Assembly: GCF_001427905.1 (NCBI RefSeq)
Contig: NZ_LMEF01000003.1
Span: 1-64,000, forward strand
Direction: 5' to 3'
From: Flavobacterium sp. Root420
GTDB lineage: Bacteria; Bacteroidota; Bacteroidia; Flavobacteriales; Flavobacteriaceae
DNA length: 64,000 nucleotides
Positions 54,588 through 64,000 of the stretch are shown piece after piece. The notes below the pieces were generated by a model. The model was not told where the DNA came from, did not search any database, and saw only the letters and a program-made list of their open reading frames with translations. The position numbers and the translations under genes are program-made. The first letter of the stretch is position 1, and each line of letters starts with the position of its first letter.

Positions 54588-57500
54588 ATGAAAAAAAACA
54601 TAAGACAAATCTGCATACACATACTTATATTATTTTGGATCGTTTCTTTTCAAAATATTATGGGTCAGCAGTCCTATGTTTTTCATCATCTGGAAACAAC
54701 ACAAGGACTTTCCAATAATAATGTAAAAGCATTTCTAAGAGATAGCTACGGATTTCTGTGGATTGGTACGGAGTCTGGATTAAACCGATATGACGGATAT
54801 GGATTTAAAGTTTATAAAATGCATTCGGGTGTTTCTAATGCATTGTCTTCAAATGATATACTTGAATTACAGGAAGATGGTTCGGGTGATATCTGGATAG
54901 ACGTAGGATACTCTTATATGGTTTATAAGAGAGACAAAGATTCTTTTTCAAATCCAAAATTGTTGTTGCTTAATCTGGGTATAGAGATGGATTTTAATCC
55001 TAAAGTTTTTATCGATAAAAGTCGTAATCTCTGGGTGATCAACAAAAAGAAAATATTTTTTCATGATTTCAGGAAAAAGAAAACCTCAGTATTCCAATTA
55101 AAAACTGTTTTACAAGATGAATTTTCCATTACTGATAATGGCGAATTTCTGTATGCAATTCAATTTAATTCAGGGATTTGCTGGAAGCTGAATAAAAAAT
55201 CGGGAGTTTTGACGTTCGTAGAATTACCAGACTATATTCAACAAAATGCTAATGGTATTAATGCCATTAATATAATTTATACAGATAGTAATAATGGTTT
55301 GTGGATTTGTTCGGACAAAAGCGAACAGGTTTTTTACAAAAAGAATGCAACAGAACAGTGGAAAAGATTTGAATTGCCTTCGGGATTACAAACGCAGGCC
55401 AATCATATTACCAGTATTATCGAAAATCAACCAGGACAAATCTGGATAGGAACAGACCATAAAGGACTGTTTATCTATGACAAAGGAAAAGATCGGTTTG
55501 AAAATCTGGTAGCTGATCCATGGGTCGAGACAGGCCCATCATCAAATAGTGTAAAGCGTCTTTACAAAGACAATAATGAGACTATTTGGGTTGGATATAA
55601 TAAAAAAGGACTATCCTATTATCATGAAAGTTTTCGAAATTTCATCAATTTCAAACATCCCCAATGTTCTGATGTCATTGCTATAATGGAAGATCATCAG
55701 GGAAATATTTGGTTAGGAACAGATGGAAACGGATTATATATAAAAGATAAAAAAACCGAAGCAGTCAGGAAACTTCCGGTTCCGAACATTGCCGTAATAT
55801 CTGTACTGGAAGACAGGAAGCATCGTGTTTGGATTGGCACCTATCAAAATGGACTTTTTTGTTATGAAAATGGCAAAATGATTCAGTATACCACAAAGAA
55901 CAGCAAATTAACCAATAATAGTATTTGGAATTTAAAAGAAGACCGCTATGGAAATGTATGGGTCGGACCATTGGGTGGAAAAATTCAGATAATACCAGCA
56001 GATTCAGATAATTTTAGTGCTGTACTTACGCCATTTGATGATATTGTTTATGCGCTGGACATCTTTTATGATGGTGGTGACAAAATGTATTTTGGTACTG
56101 TAATTGGACTGTTAGTAATTGATATTACCAATTACAAACAGATTTTATATCGTGGCAATAAAAAAGGAAATCAAACTTTTCCCCAGGATCAAATTTCAAA
56201 TGTCTATAAAGACAAACGCGGCCTGATGTGGTTAGGCAATAATGATGGCCTGATCATCTGGAATCAAAAAAAGGATACGCTTTATTATTTTAACAAAGAG
56301 AGCGGCTTATGCGATAACTTAATTAAAGGCATAACAGAAGATAATTTTAATAATATTTGGGTAACAACAAGTAATGGGCTTTCAATACTTACAGTAAGGC
56401 CGACATCAAATGGAGAATTTGCTTTTTCAAGTAAAAATTACTCCGTCAAAGATGGTCTTATGAATAATTATTTTAATGATCGTGCTTTTTGCAAATTACA
56501 AAATAATGATATTCTCCTTGGTAATGTAGAAGGATATACTGTTTTGAATCCGAATAAAATGTATGAAAAAGACCAATCTACGTCAAAAGTTATATTTACT
56601 GAATTGGCAGTAGGTAACAATACAATTCAGGTCGACTCTTATTATGATGGTCGCAAGCTGCTCGACCATTCAATGCAATTAACTTCAGAGTTAAATTTCA
56701 GACATGATGATAAACTTATTTCCTTAGAGTTTACAACAGGAAATTTACTGAATGCAGATAAGGTAAAATATCTTTATCAGATAGAAGGCTTTAATACGCA
56801 ATGGCTACCCACTCAAAAAAATAAAATAGTAATATCGTCACTTCCAACGGGTAATTACAAACTTTTAATAAAAGCACGTAATGGCGATGGTGTTTGGAGC
56901 AATATCCCCACAGAATTGTCTATTAATGTAATGCCTCCTTTCTATTTCTCAATTTGGGCGTTTATTATATATGCCATTTTAATTATTGGTGCACTTATAT
57001 TTTTTGTTCGTAAGACAAAAGAAAAACATCAAATAAAATTGGAACAGCATCGTATACAAATAGATCATGAGAAAGAAATGCATATTAATGAGATCAAGCT
57101 ACGATTTTTTACCAATATCAGTCATGATTTGCGTACTCCGCTTACCCTCATTATTACTCCTTTGCAGATTTTATTAAATGATGCAACGAGCGAAAGTATG
57201 AGAAAAAAATTAAGCGTTATGTACAAAAATGCACAACAGCTTATGACATTAATAAACTCACTACTTGATTTTCATAAACTGGATGTTGGCGTAGAAAGAC
57301 TGAATTTAAAATCGGGCGATTTTGTTCATTTTATCAATGAAATTTACCTTTTATTTTGTGTTTATGCGGAAGAACGTAATATTAATTTACTGCTAAAGAG
57401 TGATATTGAGAGTTTAGAAATGTCCTTTGATCGCGATAAGATTCAGAAAATATTTTCAAATTTACTTTCAAATGCATTCAAATATACTTTAGACGGAGGT

Positions 57501-58613
57501 ACTATAAAGATCCATATAAAGAAAGTTGGAGATAATGTTTCTGTTAGTGTTTCTGACACAGGTCGTGGTATTAGTAACATAGAAAAAGAACATATTTTTG
57601 AACGCTTTTATCAGGCTCAGCAAGAACAGGAAAAAACAGGAACAGGTATAGGGTTACATATTGTAGCCGAATATATTAATCTTCATGGAGGAACGGTAAC
57701 CGTTACAGATAATGTTCCTAAGGGGAGTATTTTTACTTTTCAGATTCCAATCAAAGCGAATGATTTAAATGCGAACGAAGAATATTTACCAGAAAATACC
57801 CTGGAAGAATTTCCGGAGCAGGAAGAAGAAATCTATGAAGCCACAAATAAAAAAATACTATTATTTGTAGACGACAATAATGATTTTTGTGAATTTATTA
57901 AAGATAATCTCGAGGATACTTATACTGTAATAACGGCCAATAATGGAGAAGAAGCACTGGAATTACTGCAAAAGTTTAATGTGACTATTATCGTGAGCGA
58001 TGTTATGATGCCTGTTATGAACGGAATAGAACTTTGTAAAAAGATCAAAACAAATATTCATTGGTCTCACATTCCGGTTATTCTGTTGACGGCGCGTACT
58101 GCTGAAGAACATGTCGTGGAAGGTCTGGAACTTGGCGCGGATGATTATATAACAAAGCCTTTTAATTTTAATTTACTAAAACTACGTATTCAAAAATTTG
58201 TAGAATGGACAGAGAAAAGTCATGCCTCATTTAGTCAAAAGTTAGATGTTTCTCCTTCAGAAATTACGATTACTTCATTGGATGAAGCGCTCATTGCAAA
58301 AGCTATTAAGGTTGTCGAAGAACATATAAGTGATATTGAATTTTCTGTTGAAGCCCTTAGTACGGCTTTAGGTCTAAGTCGTGGTCATTTATACAAAAAG
58401 TTAGTTGCCATTACCGGTAAAGGCCCAATTGAATTTATTCGAACGATACGATTGAAACGCGGACGCCAGCTTCTGGAAAAAAGCCAAATGCAAATTGCAG
58501 AAATAGCATACGAAGTAGGATTTAATTCGCCAAAAAGATTCGCTAAATACTTTAAGGAAGAATTTGGTTTTTTACCGTCAGAATATTTACGTATTTATAA
58601 ACAACAGCAATAA
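54588..58613 (+). CDS. Hybrid two-component system sensor/response regulator (HTCS)
   Basis: A 1341-residue one-protein two-component system. Order: signal/first membrane segment (about 1-27), a periplasmic sensor of Reg_prop propeller repeats (about 30-690, with repeated GFLWIGTESGLNRYD-like units), a Y_Y_Y domain (about 700-780), a transmembrane helix (about 783-806), histidine kinase with phospho-acceptor His846 in ISHDLRTP, ATPase boxes SNLLSNAFKYT and SDTGRGIS and GTGIGLH, a receiver with phospho-acceptor Asp1138 in SDVMMP, and an AraC helix-turn-helix domain (about 1240-1341). HTCS proteins bind oligosaccharides in the periplasm and activate the local SusCD locus. Here that should be the GH43/SusC genes downstream and the GH97/GH51 genes upstream. 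Confidence 0.94.
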   Translation: MKKNIRQICIHILILFWIVSFQNIMGQQSYVFHHLETTQGLSNNNVKAFLRDSYGFLWIGTESGLNRYDGYGFKVYKMHSGVSNALSSNDILELQEDGSGDIWIDVGYSYMVYKRDKDSFSNPKLLLLNLGIEMDFNPKVFIDKSRNLWVINKKKIFFHDFRKKKTSVFQLKTVLQDEFSITDNGEFLYAIQFNSGICWKLNKKSGVLTFVELPDYIQQNANGINAINIIYTDSNNGLWICSDKSEQVFYKKNATEQWKRFELPSGLQTQANHITSIIENQPGQIWIGTDHKGLFIYDKGKDRFENLVADPWVETGPSSNSVKRLYKDNNETIWVGYNKKGLSYYHESFRNFINFKHPQCSDVIAIMEDHQGNIWLGTDGNGLYIKDKKTEAVRKLPVPNIAVISVLEDRKHRVWIGTYQNGLFCYENGKMIQYTTKNSKLTNNSIWNLKEDRYGNVWVGPLGGKIQIIPADSDNFSAVLTPFDDIVYALDIFYDGGDKMYFGTVIGLLVIDITNYKQILYRGNKKGNQTFPQDQISNVYKDKRGLMWLGNNDGLIIWNQKKDTLYYFNKESGLCDNLIKGITEDNFNNIWVTTSNGLSILTVRPTSNGEFAFSSKNYSVKDGLMNNYFNDRAFCKLQNNDILLGNVEGYTVLNPNKMYEKDQSTSKVIFTELAVGNNTIQVDSYYDGRKLLDHSMQLTSELNFRHDDKLISLEFTTGNLLNADKVKYLYQIEGFNTQWLPTQKNKIVISSLPTGNYKLLIKARNGDGVWSNIPTELSINVMPPFYFSIWAFIIYAILIIGALIFFVRKTKEKHQIKLEQHRIQIDHEKEMHINEIKLRFFTNISHDLRTPLTLIITPLQILLNDATSESMRKKLSVMYKNAQQLMTLINSLLDFHKLDVGVERLNLKSGDFVHFINEIYLLFCVYAEERNINLLLKSDIESLEMSFDRDKIQKIFSNLLSNAFKYTLDGGTIKIHIKKVGDNVSVSVSDTGRGISNIEKEHIFERFYQAQQEQEKTGTGIGLHIVAEYINLHGGTVTVTDNVPKGSIFTFQIPIKANDLNANEEYLPENTLEEFPEQEEEIYEATNKKILLFVDDNNDFCEFIKDNLEDTYTVITANNGEEALELLQKFNVTIIVSDVMMPVMNGIELCKKIKTNIHWSHIPVILLTARTAEEHVVEGLELGADDYITKPFNFNLLKLRIQKFVEWTEKSHASFSQKLDVSPSEITITSLDEALIAKAIKVVEEHISDIEFSVEALSTALGLSRGHLYKKLVAITGKGPIEFIRTIRLKRGRQLLEKSQMQIAEIAYEVGFNSPKRFAKYFKEEFGFLPSEYLRIYKQQQ

Positions 58614-58646
58614 TATAGTTGTTGAGCGAAATTGTAAATGTCTAAA

Positions 58647-58688
58647 AATTTGAATAGCCTCCTGCTAAAGCTGGAGGCTATTCAAATT
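58647..58688. terminator. Hairpin after the HTCS gene
   Basis: AATTTGAATAGCCTCC (58647-58662) and GGAGGCTATTCAAATT (58673-58688) form a 16-bp perfect stem with a 10-base loop. The following sequence is A-rich rather than T-rich, so termination efficiency is uncertain. The remainder of the gap to 58992 holds the promoter region of the next gene. Confidence 0.65.
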
Positions 58689-58813
58689 ACAAATAAAACA
58701 AAAGGTGAATGAATTATATTATTTTAAATCTTTAATTCATATAATTTTATAAAGAATTGATTTATAGATGTATTGATAGTATAGGTTTTTTATTTAATAC
58801 AATTGGCACACTC

Positions 58814-58845
58814 TTTTGATACAAAATGAAACGTTGTGCAGGATG
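58814..58845 (+). promoter_or_regulatory. TTTTGATACAAAA motif copy 2 (GH43 upstream)
   Basis: TTTTGATACAAAATGAA followed by ACGTTGTGCAGGATGG. It matches copy 3 (62668-62700) at most positions over 32 bases. It lies about 150-180 bp before the GH43 start. Confidence 0.55.
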
Positions 58846-58992
58846 GTTTTCCTATTACTTTGTTTGATTAAAAAGTCATTTATTAACTATCAACCATTTT
58901 AAACCAAGAGAAAAAACTACTCGCTTTCGGCTGTTTCTGTTGAAGTTATCAGTAAAACAGGTAAGTTCGATTCTCCATTATTCTTTTATCCA

Positions 58993-60579
58993 ATGAAAAA
59001 ACAAATTAAGTTCATTTTATCCTTCCTTGTTTTGCTTGTTCCGGCCATTACTCTGGCACAAGCCCAAAATCCAATAATTTTTGCCGATGTGCCTGATATG
59101 TCTATGATCAGAGTTGGTAAAAATTATTATATGAGCAGTACCACGATGCACATGAACCCGGGCGTGCCCATTATGAAATCGACTGATCTTGTCAATTGGA
59201 AAATCATCAATTATGCCTATGATACTTTGGCAGATTTGCCCGCACTAAATTTGACAGAAGGAAAAAACATCTACAGCAGAGGTTCATGGGCAAGTAGTTT
59301 GCGCTACCACAACGGCATGTATTATGTAACCACTTTTGCACATGACGTACCAGGTGAAACCTATATTTTTAAAACAAAAGACATAGAAAAAGGAAACTGG
59401 GAAAGAGTTTCTTTTAAACCATCGCTTCACGACCATTCCTTGTTTTTTGATGATGATGGCAAGGTATATTTAATTTATGATGCAGACAGACTTAAAATTG
59501 TGGAATTAAATGATGATCTGACAGGAATTAAACAAGGCGTTCCAGAGAGAGTACTCATCGAAAATGCCAGTGCACCAACAGGAAAGGAAGTAGGTCTTGG
59601 AGCTGAAGGATCTCAATTATTCAAAGTAAATGGCAAATATTATTTATTTAATATTTGCGCGCCAAGGGGTGAAATGCGAACTGTAATTATACACAGGGCA
59701 GATAATATCAACGGTCCCTGGGAAGGAAAAGTTGGCTTACAGGATAGAGGAATTGCTCAGGGCGGATTGATAGACACTCCCGATGGACGTTGGTTCTCTT
59801 ATCTTTTTCGTGATTATGGTCCTGTTGGCCGCGCTCCTTATCTCGTTCCTGTTAAGTGGGAAAACGGTTGGCCTGTATTAGGAGAAAACGGAAAAGTGCC
59901 GGAGACATTAGACCTGCCAGCCAGTAAAGGTTTGATTCCCAATCTGGTTGCTTCCGATGAATTCAGCAGAAAAAAAGGACAAGCGGCACTGCCTTTAGTA
60001 TGGCAATGGAATCATAATCCGGATAATGCGCTGTGGTCTGTAACGGAAAGAAAAGGTTTCCTGCGTCTCAAAACAGGAAGAATCGATACTGATTTTCTTC
60101 AGGCCAGAAACACACTTACACAACGCACTATTGGCCCAACCTGCTCAGCTTCTGTTGCTGTAGATGTTTCCAAAATGAAAGAGGGCGATTTTGCCGGATT
60201 ATCAGCTCTCCAAAAAGAGTATGGATCAGTAGGGGTTAAAATTGACGGAGGTCAAAAGTCGATAGTAATGGTCACTACTGAAAATGATAAGCCTGTCGAA
60301 GTACAGCGAATTCCGTTGGATCAAAACCAAATTTATTTCAGAATCGATTGCGATTTTACCGGTATGAACGATGCAGCTGTTAGCCTTTATACTCTTAACG
60401 GGAAAGATGAAGCTACTTTATTTTACAGTCTTGATGGAAAAGTTTGGAAACCGATAGGCCGACCTTTGAAGATGAAATATACTATTCCGCATTTTATGGG
60501 CTATCGTTTTAGCTTGTTTAATTATGCAACAAAAGAAACAGGCGGTTATGCTGATTTTGACTGGTTCAGAATTAAATAG
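58993..60579 (+). CDS. GH43 xylosidase/arabinofuranosidase with C-terminal beta-sandwich
   Basis: A 528-residue secreted GH43 enzyme with a signal peptide (about 1-25, ITLAQAQ). The propeller (about 26-315) shows the base Asp32 in FADVPD, Asp147 in SLHDHSL and the acid Glu205 in GAEGSQ. A concanavalin-like C-terminal domain (about 330-528), as in two-domain beta-xylosidases/arabinofuranosidases, follows. It probably acts on arabinoxylan- or arabinan-derived oligosaccharides; the subfamily cannot be fixed by eye. It has its own promoter region with the putative HTCS motif. Confidence 0.88.
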   Translation: MKKQIKFILSFLVLLVPAITLAQAQNPIIFADVPDMSMIRVGKNYYMSSTTMHMNPGVPIMKSTDLVNWKIINYAYDTLADLPALNLTEGKNIYSRGSWASSLRYHNGMYYVTTFAHDVPGETYIFKTKDIEKGNWERVSFKPSLHDHSLFFDDDGKVYLIYDADRLKIVELNDDLTGIKQGVPERVLIENASAPTGKEVGLGAEGSQLFKVNGKYYLFNICAPRGEMRTVIIHRADNINGPWEGKVGLQDRGIAQGGLIDTPDGRWFSYLFRDYGPVGRAPYLVPVKWENGWPVLGENGKVPETLDLPASKGLIPNLVASDEFSRKKGQAALPLVWQWNHNPDNALWSVTERKGFLRLKTGRIDTDFLQARNTLTQRTIGPTCSASVAVDVSKMKEGDFAGLSALQKEYGSVGVKIDGGQKSIVMVTTENDKPVEVQRIPLDQNQIYFRIDCDFTGMNDAAVSLYTLNGKDEATLFYSLDGKVWKPIGRPLKMKYTIPHFMGYRFSLFNYATKETGGYADFDWFRIK

Positions 60580-60625
60580 TAATATAACCAATTAGCGGAA
60601 ACATAGATTTTTGTTAAGTTTTTTT

Positions 60626-60681
60626 GCCACAGATTTCACAGATTATAATGATTAAATCTTTTAAATCCTTTAATCTGTAGC
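60626..60681. repeat. GCCACAGATTTCACAGATT interspersed repeat
   Basis: GCCACAGATTTCACAGATTA (from 60626) is opposed by TAATCTGTAGC (60671-60681), leaving an AT-rich centre. It is a further member of the family at 23327 and 54421. Confidence 0.5.
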
Positions 60682-60758
60682 AAAATAAAAAGACAAGTAT
60701 AAAAGCATCAATAACGATCCAACCAAATAGAAGATTTTGTATTAATTAAATAACTAAA

Positions 60759-62132
60759 ATGAAACATACCTATAAACTTATAGCGACACTTATAACGATT
60801 TTAAATTGTTCGATTGGTTCAGCACAAAATCCTATTGTACAGACCAATTATTCGGCAGATCCGGCACCAATGGTACATAACGGCACAGTATATCTGTATA
60901 CCAGCCACGATGAAGACGATGCCAATGCCGATGGCAAGGGTTTTAAAATGCTCAACTGGTCACTTTACACCTCAACCGATATGGCCAATTGGACAGGCCA
61001 TGGAATAGTAGCTTCTTTAAAAGATTTTAGTTGGGCAAAACAGGATAATGGTGCCTGGGCAGTGCAGTGTATTGAACGAAATGGAAAATTTTATTTATAC
61101 TGTCCCATGCATGGCGGAAATATAGGAGTATTGGTTTCGGATAGTCCTTATGGTCCGTTTAAAGATCCAATAGGCAAGAAACTTATCGATCATCATCCCT
61201 GGAATGATATCGATCCAACTCCATTTATTGATAAGGATGGTCAGGCTTATTTGTTTTGGGGAAATCCCGGCTTGTACTATGTAAAATTGAATAAGGACAT
61301 GATATCCACTTCGGGCGAAGTGAAACAAATGCCCAACACTCTCGAATCTTTTGGTAAACGTGAGGGAGAAAAAAATGATGAAAGACCTACTACTTATGAA
61401 GAAGGACCATGGCTGTACAAACGCAATAGTCTGTATTATTTATTTTTTGCCGCAGGACCAATTCCGGAACATATTGGATATTCAACCAGTAAAAGTATCA
61501 CAGGGCCCTGGAAATATCAGGGTATTGTCATGCCTACACAAGGAGGTTCCTTTACCAACCATCCCGGCATAATTGATTTTAAAGGGAAAAGCTATTTTTT
61601 CTATCACAATGCAGCATTGCCAGGTGGTGGAGGTTTTACCCGTTCGGTTTGTGTAGAAGAAGCCAAGTTTAATAAAGATGGGTCGATCGTGCAAATGAAT
61701 ATGACAGCAGGTATTAAAAAAAGTTTAAGTCCATTAAATCCTTATGTTAAAACAGAAGCCGAAACCATTGCCTGGTCTGAAGGAGTGAAATCAATGCATG
61801 ATAATGAGGTTAGTACCTTTGTAATGGCAAAATATAATAACGCTTTTATCAAAATAAGAGAAGTGAATTTTGGTAAAAAAGGGCCTTCTAAATTCACTAC
61901 AAGAATTGGTACAGCACAAAACGAAAATGTTTCAATGGAAATACGATTGGATACTAAAGACGGCGAGTTACTCGGAACCGTAAATGTACCAATGACGGGA
62001 GTCAATGACAAATGGAGCTTGCAAACAATTGATGTCAAAAAAGTTTCAGGTATTCACGATTTGTATTTTGTTTTTAAAGGAAAATCCAAAACTGACATTC
62101 TGTATTTTGATTATTGGAAATTCTTAAAATAA
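60759..62132 (+). CDS. GH43 arabinofuranosidase with CBM6
   Basis: A 457-residue secreted enzyme with a signal peptide (about 1-22, GSAQ). GH43 propeller residues are the base Asp34 in YSADPAP, Asp152 in NDIDPTP and the acid Glu215 in YEEGPW. A CBM6-like beta-sandwich (about 330-457, beginning [15 protein letters not shown]) follows. The layout matches arabinoxylan alpha-L-arabinofuranosidases. It is 179 bp after the other GH43 gene and is closed by a strong terminator, so the two probably form one unit driven from 58.8 kb. Confidence 0.88.
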   Translation: MKHTYKLIATLITILNCSIGSAQNPIVQTNYSADPAPMVHNGTVYLYTSHDEDDANADGKGFKMLNWSLYTSTDMANWTGHGIVASLKDFSWAKQDNGAWAVQCIERNGKFYLYCPMHGGNIGVLVSDSPYGPFKDPIGKKLIDHHPWNDIDPTPFIDKDGQAYLFWGNPGLYYVKLNKDMISTSGEVKQMPNTLESFGKREGEKNDERPTTYEEGPWLYKRNSLYYLFFAAGPIPEHIGYSTSKSITGPWKYQGIVMPTQGGSFTNHPGIIDFKGKSYFFYHNAALPGGGGFTRSVCVEEAKFNKDGSIVQMNMTAGIKKSLSPLNPYVKTEAETIAWSEGVKSMHDNEVSTFVMAKYNNAFIKIREVNFGKKGPSKFTTRIGTAQNENVSMEIRLDTKDGELLGTVNVPMTGVNDKWSLQTIDVKKVSGIHDLYFVFKGKSKTDILYFDYWKFLK

Positions 62133-62157
62133 TTTTTCATAAAAAAAAAGCAAAGCT

Positions 62158-62201
62158 GTTGAGGCTTAAAAAATCTAAATCAGGATTTTTTAAGCCTCAA
62201 C
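62158..62201. terminator. Intrinsic terminator after GH43-CBM6
   Basis: GTTGAGGCTTAAAAAATC (62158-62175) pairs perfectly over 18 bp with GATTTTTTAAGCCTCAAC (62184-62201), followed by CGTTTTAAAG. Confidence 0.82.
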
Positions 62202-62667
62202 CGTTTTAAAGAGTACTGTATTCTAACCAAAAATGTGGGTTGAAATTGGGCATTGGTTTAGGATCTATCCAACCTCATTAAGTTAAGCTTTTTGAGCAAT
62301 ACTTTTTCTCAAAGAGACGAAGTTTAACTTTGCGATTTTGCGCCTTTGCGAGAGATTTATTCACTTATATATCATATCGCGAAAAATTACCACTACAACT
62401 AATCTAATAGCAAATAAGAATATCACTTGTTTGTAATAATCTACAATTCTTTTAATTGTTCTTTCTTCAAAAATCTAATGATGCTGTGTTCACGTCAGAG
62501 GAGCATCAATTGTAAACTTAATGTTAAAAACAGATCTGAGTCTGGATTTATATTAGAAATCCCTTCCTTGTAGAAATGATAATTTATTATGATATAAAAT
62601 ATGAAAATACAATTAATAAAGTCATTTTTTTATTACAAATATAATAATTGCAACAATTGATACCGTT
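62202..62667. other. Gene-free stretch with a possible interspersed repeat
   Basis: No open frame with coding character is seen. Around 62285-62355, CTCAAAGAGACGAAG is followed by AACTTTGCGATTTTGCGCC and CTTTGCGAGAG, a phrase I recall from common flavobacterial intergenic repeats. A related AACTTTGCG phrase occurs near 190-233. The remainder is the AT-rich upstream region of the SusC gene. Confidence 0.35.
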
Positions 62668-62700
62668 TTTTGATACAAAATGAACCGTCGTGTAGGATTG
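62668..62700 (+). promoter_or_regulatory. TTTTGATACAAAA motif copy 3 (SusC upstream)
   Basis: TTTTGATACAAAATGAA followed by CCGTCGTGTAGGATTG. It lies about 130-160 bp before the SusC start, the same distance class as copy 2 before the GH43 gene. Confidence 0.58.
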
Positions 62701-62826
62701 TATTATTGTTAATTTGTTCCCAATAGATCGAAAATGTATCAAATGAAATTGTGATGCCATCATTTCTGTCTAATACATTTTTATTTGAAAAAAACCACTT
62801 GACTAACTAACTAAAACCACTTAATT

Positions 62827-64000
62827 ATGAATGAAAAACATGTAATTCAACGCTTTGTAAAAGCAAAGAAACTCTTTAAAAAATATGCAGTACTGGTTCT
62901 GCTTTGTTCTTTTGGCATGGCATCAGCTCAAAATTCTAATGTAAAAATTACAGGTACTGTAGTAGATGAGGCAGAGGGCAAACCCATTTATGGTGTCAAT
63001 GTAAATCTTAAAGGAGTTAAAACCGGCGTATCTACCGATTTGGACGGTTCATTTTCAATTAATACCAGAATCGGAGAAACACTTGTTATAAGTTATCTGG
63101 GCTATGTAAGCCGTGAGGTAAAAGTTACAGGCAGCCAATTGAAGATTAGCCTTAAAGAAGACCGAAAAGCTCTTGATGAGGTGGTCGTAATTGGGTATGG
63201 AAAGGCAAAAAGGAAAGATCTAACCGGAGCAATATCTTCGATATCAGGAGAAGACCTTATGAAAACACGTCCCACAACAATTGACCAGGCTTTGCAGGGT
63301 AAAGTTGCCGGGGTAGTTGTGCAGCAAACTTCCGGTCAACCGGGAGGAGGAGTTAATATACAAATACGAGGTTTGTCTTCTTTTGGTGGCAGCTCTCCCT
63401 TATATGTAATTGATGGCGTTATAATTGGTCAAAGTTATGGTGGAGCTAATGGTACAAACCCATTATCTACAATCAACCCTTCGGACATTCAATCTATAGA
63501 TGTATTAAAAGATGCATCAGCAACAGCAATTTATGGTTCGCAGGCAACTAACGGTGTAATTGTTATTACTACTAAAAGAGGTCGAGAAGGAGCTCCAAAA
63601 ATCACTTACGAATTTTCAACCGGATATCAGGAGCTGATTAAGCAATATCCCACTATGAATTTAAGAGAATATGCCAAGTTTATTAACGACAGGGCTGCTG
63701 TTTGGGGTTTTGATGAAAGAGCGGAATTTGCTAATCCACAGTATTTAGGTGCGGGTACGAACTGGCAGGATGAATTATTCAGAAAAGCTCCCGTAGTAAG
63801 CCACAACCTAACTTTAAGCGGTGGTAATGATAAAACGCAGTATTTATTGTCAGGATCTTTATTTAATCAGGAAGGTATAGCACTGGGATCTGAGTTTACA
63901 AGGGCTTCGGTACGATTAAATTTAGACAACAAAACTACTGACTGGTTAAAAATAGGAACTAGTATACAGTTAACTCATATTGATGAGAATGTAAATTCGA
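62827..64000 (+). CDS. SusC/RagA family TonB-dependent transporter (5' part, truncated by window end)
   Basis: The first ~391 codons of a SusC-type receptor. The ATG at 62827 begins a signal peptide with a hydrophobic core near 22-34 ending FGMASAQ. A carboxypeptidase-regulatory-like domain follows (about 40-112, KITGTVVDEAEGKPIYGVNV), then the SusC motif VVVIGYGKAKRKD, and a plug domain (about 140-250, with DVLKDASATAIYGSQATNGV). The barrel begins near the right edge. There is no STN domain, as expected for a receptor controlled by an HTCS instead of sigma/FecR. A SusD gene is expected just outside the window. It probably imports arabinose-containing oligosaccharides processed by the GH51 and GH43 enzymes. 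Confidence 0.93.
   Translation, partial: MNEKHVIQRFVKAKKLFKKYAVLVLLCSFGMASAQNSNVKITGTVVDEAEGKPIYGVNVNLKGVKTGVSTDLDGSFSINTRIGETLVISYLGYVSREVKVTGSQLKISLKEDRKALDEVVVIGYGKAKRKDLTGAISSISGEDLMKTRPTTIDQALQGKVAGVVVQQTSGQPGGGVNIQIRGLSSFGGSSPLYVIDGVIIGQSYGGANGTNPLSTINPSDIQSIDVLKDASATAIYGSQATNGVIVITTKRGREGAPKITYEFSTGYQELIKQYPTMNLREYAKFINDRAAVWGFDERAEFANPQYLGAGTNWQDELFRKAPVVSHNLTLSGGNDKTQYLLSGSLFNQEGIALGSEFTRASVRLNLDNKTTDWLKIGTSIQLTHIDENVNS

Noticed and set aside
1..64000. Genomic island or prophage
   Set aside because: No integrase, transposase, phage gene or tRNA-flanked repeats were seen. The accessory loci look like ordinary chromosomal SusCD loci.

Overview
The window reads as chromosomal DNA of a plant- or soil-associated Flavobacterium-like Bacteroidota. 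The signs are low-GC sequence, three SusC-type receptors with two complete SusC/SusD pairs, a hybrid two-component sensor/AraC protein, an ECF sigma/FecR pair, a type IX secretion sorting domain, TAnnTTTG-type -7 boxes and weak Shine-Dalgarno sequences. It opens in the last ~50 bases of a 5S rRNA. No tRNA, CRISPR array, integrase or transposase was seen.

Layout. (1) 1-4.7 kb: rRNA operon end, a structured intergenic element, and minus-strand housekeeping or accessory genes (proline-iminopeptidase-like lipoprotein, GNAT acetyltransferase, NAD-dependent epimerase/reductase with a Crp/Fnr regulator). A candidate small RNA lies at 4.93-5.02 kb. (2) 5.3-38.1 kb: an apparently complete locus for hydroxyproline-rich plant cell-wall glycoproteins (extensins or arabinogalactan proteins). 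It contains a SusC/SusD pair, an AraC regulator, the four-enzyme hydroxyproline-to-2-oxoglutarate pathway, an amino-acid permease, a DPP-IV-like peptidase, a GH127-type beta-L-arabinofuranosidase, a DUF885 metallopeptidase-like protein, an unassigned DUF5695-like toroid protein, GH42, GH43, an Xaa-Pro dipeptidase, a GH36 alpha-galactosidase and a T9SS-exported HEFAH metalloprotease of DUF6055 (Svx/AvrXca) type. (3) 38.5-47.5 kb: ECF sigma, FecR anti-sigma, an STN-domain SusC, SusD, and a secreted phosphodiesterase/alkaline phosphatase fusion. (4) 47.7-49.7 kb: a minus-strand erythromycin-esterase-like and phosphoribosyltransferase pair. (5) 50.5-64 kb: an arabinose-containing polysaccharide locus with GH97, GH51, a hybrid two-component regulator, GH43, GH43-CBM6 and a SusC that runs off the window.

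How the central system would work (inference). The exported protease and surface SusC/SusD capture hydroxyproline-rich (glyco)peptides. Periplasmic GH127, GH43, GH42 and GH36 remove beta-arabinofuranose, other arabinose/galactose and Ser-linked alpha-galactose. DPP-like, DUF885 and Xaa-Pro peptidases reduce the bared Hyp/Pro-rich peptides. The permease and the epimerase/oxidase/deaminase/dehydrogenase set convert 4-hydroxyproline to 2-oxoglutarate.

The strongest non-coding observation is that four promoters (SusC at 5304, the hydroxyproline operon at 11069, the peptidase/glycosidase operon at 17937 and the metalloprotease at 35839) share a direct-repeat operator. Its half-sites are exactly 21 bp apart, and the second lies 34-35 bp before a TAnnTTTA/G -7 box. 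This is what an AraC-family activator would need, and the AraC gene at 10089-10931 sits beside one copy. Two other regulatory motifs were seen: a duplicated GTAACC-type promoter before the sigma and anti-sigma genes, and a TTTTGATACAAA motif before three genes of the last locus.

All assignments come from reading the sequence and from memory of protein families. No database search was run.
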